A stretch of 64,000 bases of DNA, from positions 12,034 to 76,033 of the forward strand of contig JAHZHZ010000009.1 in assembly GCA_019419995.1 (NCBI GenBank). The letters run 5' to 3'. This document shows, in pieces, positions 16,765-25,771 of the stretch. Source of the stretch: Clostridiales bacterium. GTDB taxonomy: Bacteria; Bacillota; Clostridia; Christensenellales; Aristaeellaceae. A program made the translations under genes and the position numbers. The notes under the pieces were generated by a model, which searched no databases, was not told where the DNA came from, and saw nothing but the letters and a program-made list of their open reading frames with translations. Within the stretch, counting starts at the first letter, position 1, and the number at the start of each line of letters is the position of its first letter.

Positions 16765-17895
16765 ATGGCAAAGAGAGACTATTATGAGGTTCTTGGCGTG
16801 GACAAGAACGCGGATGAGGCAACCATAAAAAAGGCTTACCGCATTCTGGCCAAGAAGAACCATCCCGATGTCAACCCCGGAGACAAGGACGCGGAAGAAC
16901 GGTTTAAAGAAATCAACGAGGCCTATCAGGTGCTTTCCAATCCCCAAAAGCGTGCACAGTACGACCAGTTTGGTCACGATGGTCCGCAGGGCTTTAATGG
17001 CGGCGCCTACAGCGATTTCAGCGGCTTTGGCGGTGGCTTCGGCGGCTTTGAGGACATCTTTTCCACCATATTTGGGGGCGCAGGGGCAGGCATGCACAGG
17101 AATGGACCTGTGCCCGGCGACGATTTGCGCTACAACTTGGCCATTACCCTGGAGGAAGCGGCTTTTGGCTGCGAAAAGGAGATCAATCTGGTCCGGGACG
17201 AGGAGTGTTCCGAGTGCCGGGGCAGCGGTGCCAAACCTGGCAGCAAGGTGGAGAAATGTCCCGTCTGCGGCGGCAGTGGGCAGGAGCGGGTAACGCAGAA
17301 TACGCCGTTTGGACGTATTCAGAATGTGCGCACCTGTTCTAAATGCCGGGGCAGTGGTCAGATCATTTCCGAACCCTGCACGAAGTGTCACGGGCGCGGC
17401 AAGGTTCGCGTGTCTCGCCGCAAGACTGTACGCATACCTGCGGGAATCAACGACGGACAGGTGCTCACCATTCGGGGGCAGGGCGGCCTGGGAGAGAGGG
17501 GCGGCGCTCCAGGCGATCTGCTGATCGTCATCAGTGTCAAACGCCACAGGCTCTTCCAGAGAGATGGAGATAACCTCTATATTGAGATGCCTATCACTTT
17601 TACACAGGCGGCGCTGGGGGCGGAACTGGATGTACCGACCCTAAAGTCTCCCGTAAAATACCGCTTCCCCGAGGGAACACAGCCTGGCCAGGTGTTCTGC
17701 ATCCGGGGAGAGGGCGTGCAGCATTTGCGCGGAAATGGCAAGGGAGATCTGTATGTCACAGCTGTGGTGGAAATCCCCAAGAAGCTCAGCGAGAAGCAGA
17801 AAGATCTGTTGCGGCAGTTTGACGGAACGGTTTCCGGGGGCCAGTATGAAAAGAAAAAGAGCTTCTTTGATCGGATGAAGGATGCCTTCAGCTGA
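16765..17895 (+). CDS. dnaJ: Chaperone DnaJ (Hsp40)
   Basis: A 376-residue type I Hsp40. The J domain has the HPD triad in KKNHPDVNPG (about residues 32-36), followed by a Gly/Phe-rich stretch (75-110). Four CxxCxGxG zinc repeats (CSECRGSG, CPVCGGSG, CSKCRGSG, CTKCHGRG, about 147-210) precede the C-terminal substrate domains. It stimulates DnaK ATPase. ATG at 16765 behind GAGGGGAG. It is the last gene before the operon terminator at 17933-17961. Confidence 0.97.
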   Translation: MAKRDYYEVLGVDKNADEATIKKAYRILAKKNHPDVNPGDKDAEERFKEINEAYQVLSNPQKRAQYDQFGHDGPQGFNGGAYSDFSGFGGGFGGFEDIFSTIFGGAGAGMHRNGPVPGDDLRYNLAITLEEAAFGCEKEINLVRDEECSECRGSGAKPGSKVEKCPVCGGSGQERVTQNTPFGRIQNVRTCSKCRGSGQIISEPCTKCHGRGKVRVSRRKTVRIPAGINDGQVLTIRGQGGLGERGGAPGDLLIVISVKRHRLFQRDGDNLYIEMPITFTQAALGAELDVPTLKSPVKYRFPEGTQPGQVFCIRGEGVQHLRGNGKGDLYVTAVVEIPKKLSEKQKDLLRQFDGTVSGGQYEKKKSFFDRMKDAFS

Positions 17896-17902
17896 TCCCG
17901 GC

Positions 17903-17931
17903 TTGCTTTTTTCCCATAAAAATACTATAAT
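17903..17931 (+). promoter_or_regulatory. Promoter of the prmA-rsmE-mtaB group
   Basis: TTGCTT (17903-17908), a 17-base spacer and TATAAT (17926-17931). Predicted initiation near 17938 falls inside the dnaJ terminator stem, so transcripts made here would not contain the complete hairpin. Confidence 0.6.
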
Positions 17932-17932
17932 G

Positions 17933-17961
17933 AATGCGGCGAAGATTAACTTCGCCGCATT
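17933..17961 (+). terminator. Terminator of the heat-shock operon
   Basis: An 11-base stem, AATGCGGCGAA / TTCGCCGCATT, followed by TCTT, lies 38 bases after the dnaJ stop. Confidence 0.75.
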
Positions 17962-18022
17962 TCTTAATGAAAGAATGCCGGAGTGGGTACGCAATGGAGA
18001 GCGTCCGGCGCAAGGAGTCAAA

Positions 18023-18967
18023 ATGGACTGGATGGAAATTACGGTGCTGACCACCACCGCGGGGGCAGATATGGTGTCCCAAATTCTGATGGATGCGGGC
18101 AGCAACGGTACGATGATTGAAGATAAAAACGATGTGGCATTGAACCAGCGGCCTGAGGGGCAGTGGGATATCATCGATGAGGCCATTGCCCAGCGCATAG
18201 GCGAAGATGTAAAGGTGACCGGCTACTACGAGGTGGATGCAGCCCTCAACGATCGGGTACGTTTTGTGGAGGGGGAAATCCGGCGTATTCAGAGCATGGA
18301 TCTGGGCTTTGATGCAGGAAAGTTGGAAATCGTGCGCCAAACCTTCGATGAAGAAGACTGGGCGGAGAGTTGGAAGAAAGCCTTTAAACCTTTGCGCTTG
18401 GGCGCGCATATGGTCGTGCGGCCGGGGTGGACTCAATGTGAGATCCTGCCGGGAGACAAGGTGATTGAAATTGACCCGGGAATGGCCTTTGGCACGGGTA
18501 CCCACGAGACCACGGGCATGTGCGTGGAACTAGTGGAAAAATACGTTCGCCCTGGTATGACTGCCATTGATGTGGGCACCGGAACGGGTATACTGGCGTT
18601 GGCGGCGGCGCACATGGGGGCCAGCGATGTGTTGGCCATCGATATTGACCGAGTGGCCGTGCGGGTATGCGCGCAGAATGTGCGCATCAATGGCTTTGAG
18701 GGCGTGGTTCGCTGTCAGGCGGGAGATCTTCTTCAGGATGTGCAGGATTGTGCGGATGTGGTCATCGCCAATATCATTGCAGATGTAATTATTTCCATGG
18801 CCGAGCCGGTGAAGAAACATATTGCTGAAGGTGGTATTTTCATCTGTTCTGGCATCTCTTCAGAGCGTCGTCAGGATGTGTTGGATGCTTTGGCGGCGGC
18901 AAGATACGCAATTTTGGATGTAAAAGAAAAGGGCGGCTGGTGTGCTATGGCCGCGAGAAAGATATGA
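18023..18967 (+). CDS. prmA: Ribosomal protein L11 methyltransferase
   Basis: A 314-residue SAM-dependent methyltransferase. It opens MDWMEITVLTTTAGAD, has the typical IEIDPGMAFGTGTHETT (about 152-168) and the SAM loop DVGTGTGILALAA (about 183-195), and then VIANIIADVI (N-I-I active-site variant of NPP). It trimethylates lysines and the N-terminus of ribosomal protein uL11. The start chosen is the ATG at 18023 behind AAGGAG. The open frame extends 47 codons further upstream through the terminator and is not believed. It overlaps rsmE by four bases. Confidence 0.95.
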   Translation: MDWMEITVLTTTAGADMVSQILMDAGSNGTMIEDKNDVALNQRPEGQWDIIDEAIAQRIGEDVKVTGYYEVDAALNDRVRFVEGEIRRIQSMDLGFDAGKLEIVRQTFDEEDWAESWKKAFKPLRLGAHMVVRPGWTQCEILPGDKVIEIDPGMAFGTGTHETTGMCVELVEKYVRPGMTAIDVGTGTGILALAAAHMGASDVLAIDIDRVAVRVCAQNVRINGFEGVVRCQAGDLLQDVQDCADVVIANIIADVIISMAEPVKKHIAEGGIFICSGISSERRQDVLDALAAARYAILDVKEKGGWCAMAARKI

Positions 18968-19701
18968 ACTCATTTTATCTGGCAGGCGTCGGCCAGGTGG
19001 GCGATGGCATGGAATTGCTGCCCGAGGAAGCAAAGCATGCTGCGCAGGTGCTGCGCCTGCGCCCAGGAGAAGAAATCTATGCCGTGGATGAGGGCGGTCA
19101 GCGCTTTAGTGCCGTGGTGGAACAGATTGACCGGGACGGATGCACGGTGCGCCTGCTGGAGGCGCTTTCTTCTAACGAAGCGCCGCTGCGGATAACTTTA
19201 TATCAGGGCTTGCCCAAGGGCGATAAGATGGAGCTGATCGTACAGAAGCTTACGGAACTGGGCGCGACGGCCATCGTTCCTGTGAAGATGGAGCGGTGCG
19301 TGGTCAAATTGGACGCAAAGGATGGGCTTAAGCGCAGCCAACGCCTTCAGCGGATTGCCCGGGAGGCGGCCAAGCAGTGCAAGCGCGCCCGTTGTCTGCA
19401 GGTATTCCCTCCCCAGACCTGGAAGGAGCTGGAAGGTCAGCTGGCTGCCCACGACCTTTTGCTGGTTCCATGGGAGGAAGCTGGTGGCCTGGGAATGGCA
19501 GAAATGTATAAACAGCGGGCGCAGGTGCGGGATCTAGGCATTGTCATCGGGCCGGAAGGTGGAATGAGCGCCGAGGAAGTGACAGCTCTGGAAGAATTGG
19601 GCGCCCAGGCAATCCACCTGGGTCCCCGGATTCTCCGCACTGAGACGGCTGCGCTGGCCGCTTGCACTATGGCCATGCTCCTCTGGGGGGATATGGGATG
19701 A
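18964..19701 (+). CDS. rsmE: 16S rRNA m3U1498 methyltransferase RsmE
   Basis: A 245-residue SPOUT methyltransferase. A small PUA-like N-terminal domain (LPEEAKHAAQVLRLRPGEEI) precedes the knotted C-terminal domain with IGPEGGMSAEEV and LGPRILRTETA, the SAM-binding deep trefoil knot. It methylates U1498 of 16S rRNA in the decoding centre. Both ends overlap neighbours by ATGA (prmA and mtaB), so the three are translationally coupled. Confidence 0.95.
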   Translation: MNSFYLAGVGQVGDGMELLPEEAKHAAQVLRLRPGEEIYAVDEGGQRFSAVVEQIDRDGCTVRLLEALSSNEAPLRITLYQGLPKGDKMELIVQKLTELGATAIVPVKMERCVVKLDAKDGLKRSQRLQRIAREAAKQCKRARCLQVFPPQTWKELEGQLAAHDLLLVPWEEAGGLGMAEMYKQRAQVRDLGIVIGPEGGMSAEEVTALEELGAQAIHLGPRILRTETAALAACTMAMLLWGDMG

Positions 19702-20981
19702 AGACGATTGCCGTACATACGCTGGGCTGTAAGGTCAACCAGTACGATACTGAAGCGATGCTGGAAGCTTTTGAGCGGGCGGGATACCGTGCTGTGCCCA
19801 TGCAGCAGGACGCTCAGGTCTATTTGATCAATACTTGTACCGTTACTGGAACGGGAGATCAGAAATCGGAAAAGCTAATTCGCCGCTGTGCTCGCCTGCA
19901 TCCGAATTGCCACATCGTGGTGGCCGGGTGTCTGGCTCAGCGGGAGGCGAACCGGCTGATGCAGATGGACAATGTGCGCCTGGTGATCGGTGTGCAGCGG
20001 AGGGCACAGGTGGTGGAGCTGTTGGAGGAGGCTGTGGCCCGGGGCGAGTGCATCAATGCCGTCAGTTCCGTCTCAAAAGCTGGTTTTGAGGAGCTCTTTG
20101 TCTCTCGCCACGAGGGAAAGACGAGGGCGACCATGAAGATTCAGGAGGGATGTGACCGCTGGTGTGCCTATTGCATCATTCCAGCGGTTCGTGGGCCGGT
20201 GCGTTCCATGCCTTTGGAAAGCGTGCGGCGTGAAGCTGCGCGCCTGGGAGAGGCGGGCTATCGGGAGATTGTGGTTACCGGCATTCACTTGGCCAGTTAT
20301 GGCAGGGAGAGCGGAGAAACCCTCCTGGATGCCATCCGTGTCGTGCACGATGCGCCCGGAGTGCTGCGGGTACGGCTGGGTTCTCTGGAGCCGATGACGG
20401 TGACGGAGGATTTTGCCCGCGAGTTGTCCCAATTGCCCGGCATCATGCGGCAATTTCACCTGTCTCTACAATCGGGTAGTGGGAGCGTGCTGGAACGCAT
20501 GCGCCGAAGATATACGCCGGAAGAATATCTGCGTGCCTGCGAACGATTGCGAGAATACATGCCCGGTTGCGCCATTACTACGGATGTGATTGTTGGCTTT
20601 CCAGGGGAGACAGCTGAAGAATTTCAACAGACCTTGGACTTTGTGCGCAGGGTGGGCTTTGCTCGTATCCATGTATTCCCCTATTCTCGCAGGTCAGGGA
20701 CCGTGGCAGACCGCATGCCCGATCAGGTGGATGAGGGCCTCAAACATGCCCGGGCAAATCAATTGATTGAACTTGGCAACAAATTGGAAGAAAATTACGT
20801 CAAAGAACTGATTGGCAGCGTGGAGTCCGTGCTGTTTGAAACGGAAGCGGAAGGCGGCATGTCTGAGGGCTACACGAGTCAATATGTGCGCGTGCGTGCC
20901 AAGGCGCAGCCGGGGAGCATCCACAGGGTGCGCATCACCGCTGCCCGGGGTACCCTGGCGCAGGGAGAGATTTTGGATTGA
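19698..20981 (+). CDS. mtaB: tRNA t6A37 methylthiotransferase MtaB
   Basis: A 427-residue radical SAM methylthiotransferase. The N-terminal domain begins TLGCKVNQYDTEAM, with further cluster cysteines in NTCTVT and VAGCLAQ. The radical SAM motif is CDRWCAYC (about residues 150-157), and a C-terminal TRAM-like domain ends the protein. It converts t6A to ms2t6A at position 37 of tRNAs reading ANN codons. The t6A precursor step is encoded by tsaC2 at 8459-9493. The TLGCKVNQ opening and length fit MtaB rather than MiaB or RimO. Confidence 0.93.
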   Translation: MKTIAVHTLGCKVNQYDTEAMLEAFERAGYRAVPMQQDAQVYLINTCTVTGTGDQKSEKLIRRCARLHPNCHIVVAGCLAQREANRLMQMDNVRLVIGVQRRAQVVELLEEAVARGECINAVSSVSKAGFEELFVSRHEGKTRATMKIQEGCDRWCAYCIIPAVRGPVRSMPLESVRREAARLGEAGYREIVVTGIHLASYGRESGETLLDAIRVVHDAPGVLRVRLGSLEPMTVTEDFARELSQLPGIMRQFHLSLQSGSGSVLERMRRRYTPEEYLRACERLREYMPGCAITTDVIVGFPGETAEEFQQTLDFVRRVGFARIHVFPYSRRSGTVADRMPDQVDEGLKHARANQLIELGNKLEENYVKELIGSVESVLFETEAEGGMSEGYTSQYVRVRAKAQPGSIHRVRITAARGTLAQGEILD

Positions 20982-21002
20982 AGGCGGGAGGTGAAAGACG
21001 AG

Positions 21003-21335
21003 ATGGACTGCCTGTTTTGTAAAATTATTGCAGGGGAAATTCCTTCTGCAAAGGTATATGAGGATGAAAAGGTATTTGCCTTTCGTGACATCAATCCTCA
21101 GGCACCGGTTCACGTGCTCCTGGTGCCCAAAAAGCACGTGAAGAACATACTGGAGTGCGACGCGGAGACGGCGGGCGCGCTGGTAAATGCAATTGATAAA
21201 GTGGCAGGCCTGGAAGGCCTGAAGGAAAATGGATTCCGCATCATTTCCAATTGTGGCAGGCATGGTTGCCAATCGGTGGAGCATTTGCACATCCACCTGC
21301 TGGGCGGCGCGCAGCTATCCGAAAGGATGGCTTGA
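21003..21335 (+). CDS. HIT family protein, HinT-like purine nucleoside phosphoramidase
   Basis: A 110-residue protein, MDCLFCKIIAGEIPSAKVYED onward, with the histidine triad HLHIHLLGG near the C-terminus (about residues 96-104) and the CxxC near the N-terminus found in zinc-binding HinT proteins. It hydrolyses adenosine phosphoramidates. The start chosen is the ATG at 21003; the GTG at 20991 is part of the GGGAGGTG ribosome binding site. It lies 21 bases after mtaB. Confidence 0.92.
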   Translation: MDCLFCKIIAGEIPSAKVYEDEKVFAFRDINPQAPVHVLLVPKKHVKNILECDAETAGALVNAIDKVAGLEGLKENGFRIISNCGRHGCQSVEHLHIHLLGGAQLSERMA

Positions 21336-21398
21336 TGGGAACCGCGGCGAGTTTCCCTGTTCAAATTGTGAAATTCTTGAAATTTGCACGGGAATCGC

Positions 21399-21427
21399 TT
21401 GACGGTATATACTTTATGCGCTATAAT
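21399..21427 (+). promoter_or_regulatory. Promoter of rpsU
   Basis: TTGACG (21399-21404), a 17-base spacer and TATAAT (21422-21427), 67 bases before the rpsU start. Confidence 0.8.
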
Positions 21428-21494
21428 AGTCTTTGTGGCGCACCCCATGCTACATTGGCGTATGCCAGTCCAAACGCGAGGGGAGGGAAAACAC

Positions 21495-21668
21495 ATGTCC
21501 GAGGTAAGGATTCGCGAAAATGAATCATTGGAAAGCGCACTTCGCCGTTTCAAGCGCAAGACCGCTCGTGATGGCATTCTTGCTGAAGCGAGGAAACGTG
21601 AGCATTACGAGAAGCCCAGCGTGAAGCGTAAAAAGAAGGCTGAGGCAGCTCGCAAGCGCAAGTATTAA
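21495..21668 (+). CDS. rpsU: Ribosomal protein bS21
   Basis: A 57-residue, very basic protein, SEVRIRENESLESALRRFKRKT..., ending KKKAEAARKRKY: a complete bS21. The ATG at 21495 follows GAGGGGAGGG. It has its own promoter and an intrinsic terminator, so it is a single-gene unit at the end of the classical dnaJ-prmA-rsmE-mtaB-hit-rpsU order. Confidence 0.97.
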   Translation: MSEVRIRENESLESALRRFKRKTARDGILAEARKREHYEKPSVKRKKKAEAARKRKY

Positions 21669-21679
21669 TTGCCAATGAA

Positions 21680-21720
21680 AGCCCCTTTGTCCGCAAAGGG
21701 GCTGATTTTCTATTTTTTCG
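21680..21720 (+). terminator. Intrinsic terminator of rpsU
   Basis: A 9-base stem, AGCCCCTTT / AAAGGGGCT (21680-21688 and 21695-21703), followed by GATTTTCTATTTTTT. Confidence 0.9.
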
Positions 21721-21801
21721 TAGTTTCAATCGTTTTTTATAATTTTCCGTTTTTTACGGATGTTTGATTTGTTTACAACATAAGATAACTGTAGGTGTAA
21801 A

Positions 21802-22815
21802 ATGGAATATATCATGCTTCTTTGGCCCCATGCCAATGTGCGGTATCAGAACGAAGCGTTGAAACTGGCCAGGGGCGAACTTCAGCTCATGATGGATGTA
21901 TTTTCGCCCGAGGGAAGCATTGAGCCGTGGGAGTTTCAGGGCCTGTCGGCGCTGAAAATATGTTTGCCTGGGGAAATGGATCCGGCTTTACGTGCGGCTA
22001 TTTGCAGCCATTCGTTAATGTACGGGCTCTTTCTTTTGGAGGACCGCGGTTCTCTGATGCCCCTGTGCGGCCGAACGGAAGCCTATGTGGGCGCCGATTT
22101 GCCGGGAATTTTAAAGTATAAAGGTAAGACCAACGAGGCGTTTTTGCAACTGCTGGAAAATGTTGCCCTGTATTCCGGGGGCTTTGCTCTGATGGGAGCG
22201 GAAAAGTTGGAACTTCTGGACCCCATGTGTGGCCGGGGCACTGCACTCTTCGTGGGAGCGAACCGGGGCTGGAATACCACGGGCACGGATGTGGATAAAA
22301 ATGATCTGGCGGAGGCCGAGAAATTTCTAAAACGCTATTTTGAATATCATCGAATGAAGTATAGCCTGAGCCGCCAGTCCCGCACGGTGGGTGGTGGAAA
22401 GGCGGTACCCGTGGCGCAATTTTCGTTTGCGGGCGACGCACAGAGCTATCGCATGGGAGATTGCTGTAGCCTGCGTCTGGCAAGGGGAGATGCCGCACAG
22501 GTGCGAGATATTTTCGGCAGGGAAAAATTTCATTTGATTGTTTGCGACCTTCCCTATGGAGTGCAGCATGCGCCGGTGGGCGGCGGATGGGAAAAGCTGC
22601 TTGAGCGGGCCCTGAAAGGCTGGCGAGAGGCGCTGAAGACGGGAGGAAGTATTGCTCTATCCTTTAATGAACATACATTTAAACGCCGCAGAGTTCTGGA
22701 ACTGATGCAGCAGGCAGGCTTAGAGGTGAAATGTGGCGGCGCTTACGAGGGCTTTGCCCATTGGGTTGAACAGGCCGTGACGCGCGATATCGCCGTCGGC
22801 TGGAAAAAGAAATAG
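21802..22815 (+). CDS. TRM11/UPF0020-like SAM-dependent methyltransferase
   Basis: A 337-residue protein. The N-terminal 110 residues are not recognised. The catalytic part has the SAM motif LLDPMCGRGTALFVGA (about residues 136-151) and the N6/N2-type active site VCDLPYGVQ (about 247-255), the D-L-P-Y variant of NPPY. This combination is typical of RNA or DNA amino-methyltransferases of the UPF0020/Trm11 class, so a tRNA or rRNA target is probable but not shown. Ribosome binding site TAGGTG before the ATG at 21802. It precedes rho by 10 bases and is probably co-transcribed. Confidence 0.75.
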   Translation: MEYIMLLWPHANVRYQNEALKLARGELQLMMDVFSPEGSIEPWEFQGLSALKICLPGEMDPALRAAICSHSLMYGLFLLEDRGSLMPLCGRTEAYVGADLPGILKYKGKTNEAFLQLLENVALYSGGFALMGAEKLELLDPMCGRGTALFVGANRGWNTTGTDVDKNDLAEAEKFLKRYFEYHRMKYSLSRQSRTVGGGKAVPVAQFSFAGDAQSYRMGDCCSLRLARGDAAQVRDIFGREKFHLIVCDLPYGVQHAPVGGGWEKLLERALKGWREALKTGGSIALSFNEHTFKRRRVLELMQQAGLEVKCGGAYEGFAHWVEQAVTRDIAVGWKKK

Positions 22816-22825
22816 GAGGGAAGCC

Positions 22826-24988
22826 ATGGACTATCATTCGCTTCATGTAAAGACAGTGGCGGATCTAAGACAAATTGCGAAAGACGAAGGAATTAAAATA
22901 CCTGCCGGGACCAAAAAAGCGGTTTTGGTAGAAATGATATTGGAAAACCGAAAACAAGCTGCACGGAAGGAAGAAAATTTACAGAAAAAACCAGAGGTGA
23001 TTTCTGATGTACAGCGCGTTTTAAAGGACTCTCCTTCTGAAAATCGTGTAGGGGAGAGCGAGAAAGAAGTTTCTGGTACCCGGGAGCTTGCTGTTGAAGA
23101 GCTGGTTGAAACACAGCAGATACAGGCTCAGGAAGAATTTCCCAAAGGGAAGAAGACTGGGACGGCATCGGGATCCGTGCGCAAGCGCAATTCTGCCTCA
23201 ATGCAGGCGGCCTCGAAGGGAAATTCTACTCAGAAGAGCGGACAGAAGGCAGATGAAAAACAAGTGCCGGATGTGGGAGCGGAAGAATTAAATTCCCCCA
23301 AGCCCGAGGTCCGGGAAAAGAAAAATATCAAAGATGCGGATAAACAAATCAAAACGGAAAATCAGTTAAAGAGTGAGGAAAACTCAGCGCAAAAGGAAGC
23401 TGAACATTCGAAGACGGCGACTTATCAACGGCCCATGAGTACGCAGCAGCGCATGGGGGCACGCGTACATCCCGTGCAGAATTTCCGGAATCCACCTCGC
23501 GGCGCAATACAACAGGGGGGCCGCGTGGGCGGACGCTACAGCGGGGAAGCTGCACAGTTGAAGCTGGCGAGGACAGTGGAGGGAACAAAGCCTGGAGTTC
23601 GTCGCGGAGCGAGCGCAGGCACTGAATTCTGTATGCCCCAGGCATCTCCTGTCCGGCGTGTGCCGGAAAATGTGGAGCCGGTTCAGCGGCGCCGTGGGCA
23701 TGCGGAGGAGGAAAAAGCGCCCATCCAGGATGGTGAACTTCAGGTATTACAGAAAGGTGAAAATGCATCACTGCCGACGGTGACTGTTTCGGAAGAAAAA
23801 CGGAGCGCGGCGCCGGTTCAGACGGTGTTGCCTGGCGTGGATTATGCCGATGGCAGCGGAATACTGGAAATTCATCCCGATGGATACGGATTTCTCAGAG
23901 CGGAGAACTATCTGCCGGGTAACCGGGATGTCTATGTATCGGCGGCTCAAATTCGCCGGTTCAATCTGCGCACGGGTGACTTCGTGGCAGGAAAGACCCG
24001 TCCTCAGTTGTCCGGGGATCGATCGGTGGGCCTGGTGTATATTAGCGAAGTCAACGGCCAGGCGCCGGATGCGGCGTGTCAGCGTCGGCCCTTTGATACG
24101 CTCGTTCCCGTCTATCCCAACGAGCGGCTGCGCATGGAAACGGAAGGAAACAACGATATTTCCCTGCGTCTGGTGGATATGCTGGCGCCCATTGGAAAGG
24201 GCCAGCGGGGGATGATTGTTTCGCAGCCCAAAGCGGGTAAGACTACCTTGTTAAAGAAGATTGCCAATGCCATTACCGTCAATCATCCGGAAGTGCATTT
24301 GATTGTGCTTCTGATCGATGAGCGCCCCGAGGAAGTGACGGATATGAAGCGTTCAATTCAGGGCGAAGTGGTGTATTCCACTTTTGACGAAGCACCGGAA
24401 AATCATACGAGGGTTTCCGAAATGGTATTGGAACGGGCTCAGCGACTGGTGGAACTGGGCAAGGATGTGGTGGTATTGTTGGATTCCATTACGAGGTTGG
24501 CACGTGCCTACAATCTGGTCATACCGCCCACCGGGCGTTCGCTCTCCGGTGGTTTGGATCCGGGGGCATTATACCGGCCCAAGCGCTTCTTTGGTGCTGC
24601 TCGAAACATTGAAAACGGCGGCAGCCTAACCATCATTGCCACTGCACTGGTAGATACTGGCAGTCGAATGGACGATATCATCTTCGAGGAATTTAAGGGA
24701 ACTGGCAATATGGAATTGCATCTGGATCGCAGTCTCTCTGACCGGCGGATATTTCCCGCTATTGATCTATATAAATCTGGTACCCGTCGGGAGGAACTGT
24801 TGCTGAACAAAGAAGAACTGGATGGGGTGTATCAGGTCCGTAAAGTGCTCACTAAGGGGAGCCCCCAGGAAGCGGTAGAGCAATTGATCTCTCTGATGGA
24901 AAAGACAAAGAGCAATGTGGAGTTTTATCAAAAACTCAAGGCCTGGCTGAATGTGTGCGAAAAAGATGGATTTACCATGGGCCGATGA
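22826..24988 (+). CDS. rho: Transcription termination factor Rho with long N-terminal insertion
   Basis: A 720-residue protein, against about 420 for E. coli Rho. Residues 1-45 form a Rho_N (SAP-like) domain. Residues 46-340 are a charged, low-complexity, Arg/Gln/Lys-rich insertion. The RNA-binding cold-shock fold (GILEIHPDGYGFLR, about 345) and the hexameric ATPase follow: Walker A PKAGKTTLLKK (about 469), VLLIDERPEEVTDM, the Q-loop region and LSGGLDPGALYRPKRFFGAARN. Such insertions are known in several Gram-positive Rho proteins and can add RNA binding or phase-separating behaviour. ATG at 22826 behind AGGAGGG. Confidence 0.95.
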   Translation: MDYHSLHVKTVADLRQIAKDEGIKIPAGTKKAVLVEMILENRKQAARKEENLQKKPEVISDVQRVLKDSPSENRVGESEKEVSGTRELAVEELVETQQIQAQEEFPKGKKTGTASGSVRKRNSASMQAASKGNSTQKSGQKADEKQVPDVGAEELNSPKPEVREKKNIKDADKQIKTENQLKSEENSAQKEAEHSKTATYQRPMSTQQRMGARVHPVQNFRNPPRGAIQQGGRVGGRYSGEAAQLKLARTVEGTKPGVRRGASAGTEFCMPQASPVRRVPENVEPVQRRRGHAEEEKAPIQDGELQVLQKGENASLPTVTVSEEKRSAAPVQTVLPGVDYADGSGILEIHPDGYGFLRAENYLPGNRDVYVSAAQIRRFNLRTGDFVAGKTRPQLSGDRSVGLVYISEVNGQAPDAACQRRPFDTLVPVYPNERLRMETEGNNDISLRLVDMLAPIGKGQRGMIVSQPKAGKTTLLKKIANAITVNHPEVHLIVLLIDERPEEVTDMKRSIQGEVVYSTFDEAPENHTRVSEMVLERAQRLVELGKDVVVLLDSITRLARAYNLVIPPTGRSLSGGLDPGALYRPKRFFGAARNIENGGSLTIIATALVDTGSRMDDIIFEEFKGTGNMELHLDRSLSDRRIFPAIDLYKSGTRREELLLNKEELDGVYQVRKVLTKGSPQEAVEQLISLMEKTKSNVEFYQKLKAWLNVCEKDGFTMGR

Positions 24989-25237
24989 GCTTTGCGCAAC
25001 CTTATAGTTTGTCTGATCGCCAATTGCCTGAAATGGCGTTGGCGAGAGGCGGATGATTCAAAACGATGGCCGGAGCTTTCAGGCGTTTTCCGACAGCGAG
25101 CGCGAATTTCAGAGCGCCTGCAAAGGAAAATGCCATTTTTGATGCAAGTAGGAATGATTTTTTGTGAGTGACGAGCTGATCTGTGCGCAGGTTACTTTTC
25201 TTTAATTCAAAAGCTGAAGAGTTTTGCGGGAGGAAAC
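24989..25237. other. Intergenic region with an unexplained open minus-strand frame
   Basis: No terminator, promoter or known RNA is evident after rho. The minus strand from about 25207 to 25002 stays open (segments such as AFSFAGALKFALAVGKR and APAIVLNHPP) but has no ribosome binding site or recognised domain. It may be a relic or a conserved non-coding element. See findings. Confidence 0.3.
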
Positions 25238-25771
25238 ATGAATCGGGAAATTCTTGAAAGACAGCTGTCGGAGCTGCCTCTATATCAATATGCATTTATC
25301 AAAACAAAGGATTTGGAATTTTCTCAGCGAGTTCGCTGGATTTGTGCCCATGAGTGTCCTATGTACAACACCAATTGGGCTTGTCCTCCGGCAGTGGGGA
25401 GCGTGGAGCAGTGCAGGGATCGCTGTCTGACTTTCCCGGAAGCTCTACTCATTTCTACCATCACTGAAGTGGATGATATTTCGGACATCAACCAGACACT
25501 GGCTACCCGCCCTGACCACGAGGAGATTACCCGACAGGTTTTGGAGTTTGTTCAGGCACAATCCGATCAAACCATGGTGCTTTCCACCGAGGCTTGCGCC
25601 ATCTGTGCTCAATGCGCTTGGCCGCATGGCCCCTGTAGGCATCCGGATAAAATGTTTCCCTGTGTGGAGAGTCACGGCATTGTGGTTACTGCCTTAGCAG
25701 AGCTCTTAAATATTGATTTTTACGCACCTGGCAATTTGGTTACCTGGTATTCGCTGATCTTTTATCGGTGA
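25238..25771 (+). CDS. DUF2284 cysteine-rich metal-binding protein
   Basis: A 177-residue protein with many cysteines in the DUF2284 pattern: RWICAHECPMYNTNWACPPAVG (about residues 32-53), CRDRC, and CAICAQCAWPHGPCRHPDKMFPCVESHG (about 118-145). The family is annotated only as predicted metal-binding or iron-sulfur. The final segment IVVTALAELLNIDFYAPGN is also conserved in the family. ATG at 25238 behind GGGAGG. It stands alone between rho and the Liv operon. Function unknown. Confidence 0.85.
   Translation: MNREILERQLSELPLYQYAFIKTKDLEFSQRVRWICAHECPMYNTNWACPPAVGSVEQCRDRCLTFPEALLISTITEVDDISDINQTLATRPDHEEITRQVLEFVQAQSDQTMVLSTEACAICAQCAWPHGPCRHPDKMFPCVESHGIVVTALAELLNIDFYAPGNLVTWYSLIFYR

Noticed and set aside
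17882..18022. A longer N-terminus for PrmA
   Set aside because: It would be read through the dnaJ end, the promoter and the terminator hairpin. The ATG at 18023 has an AAGGAG site and matches the family start.
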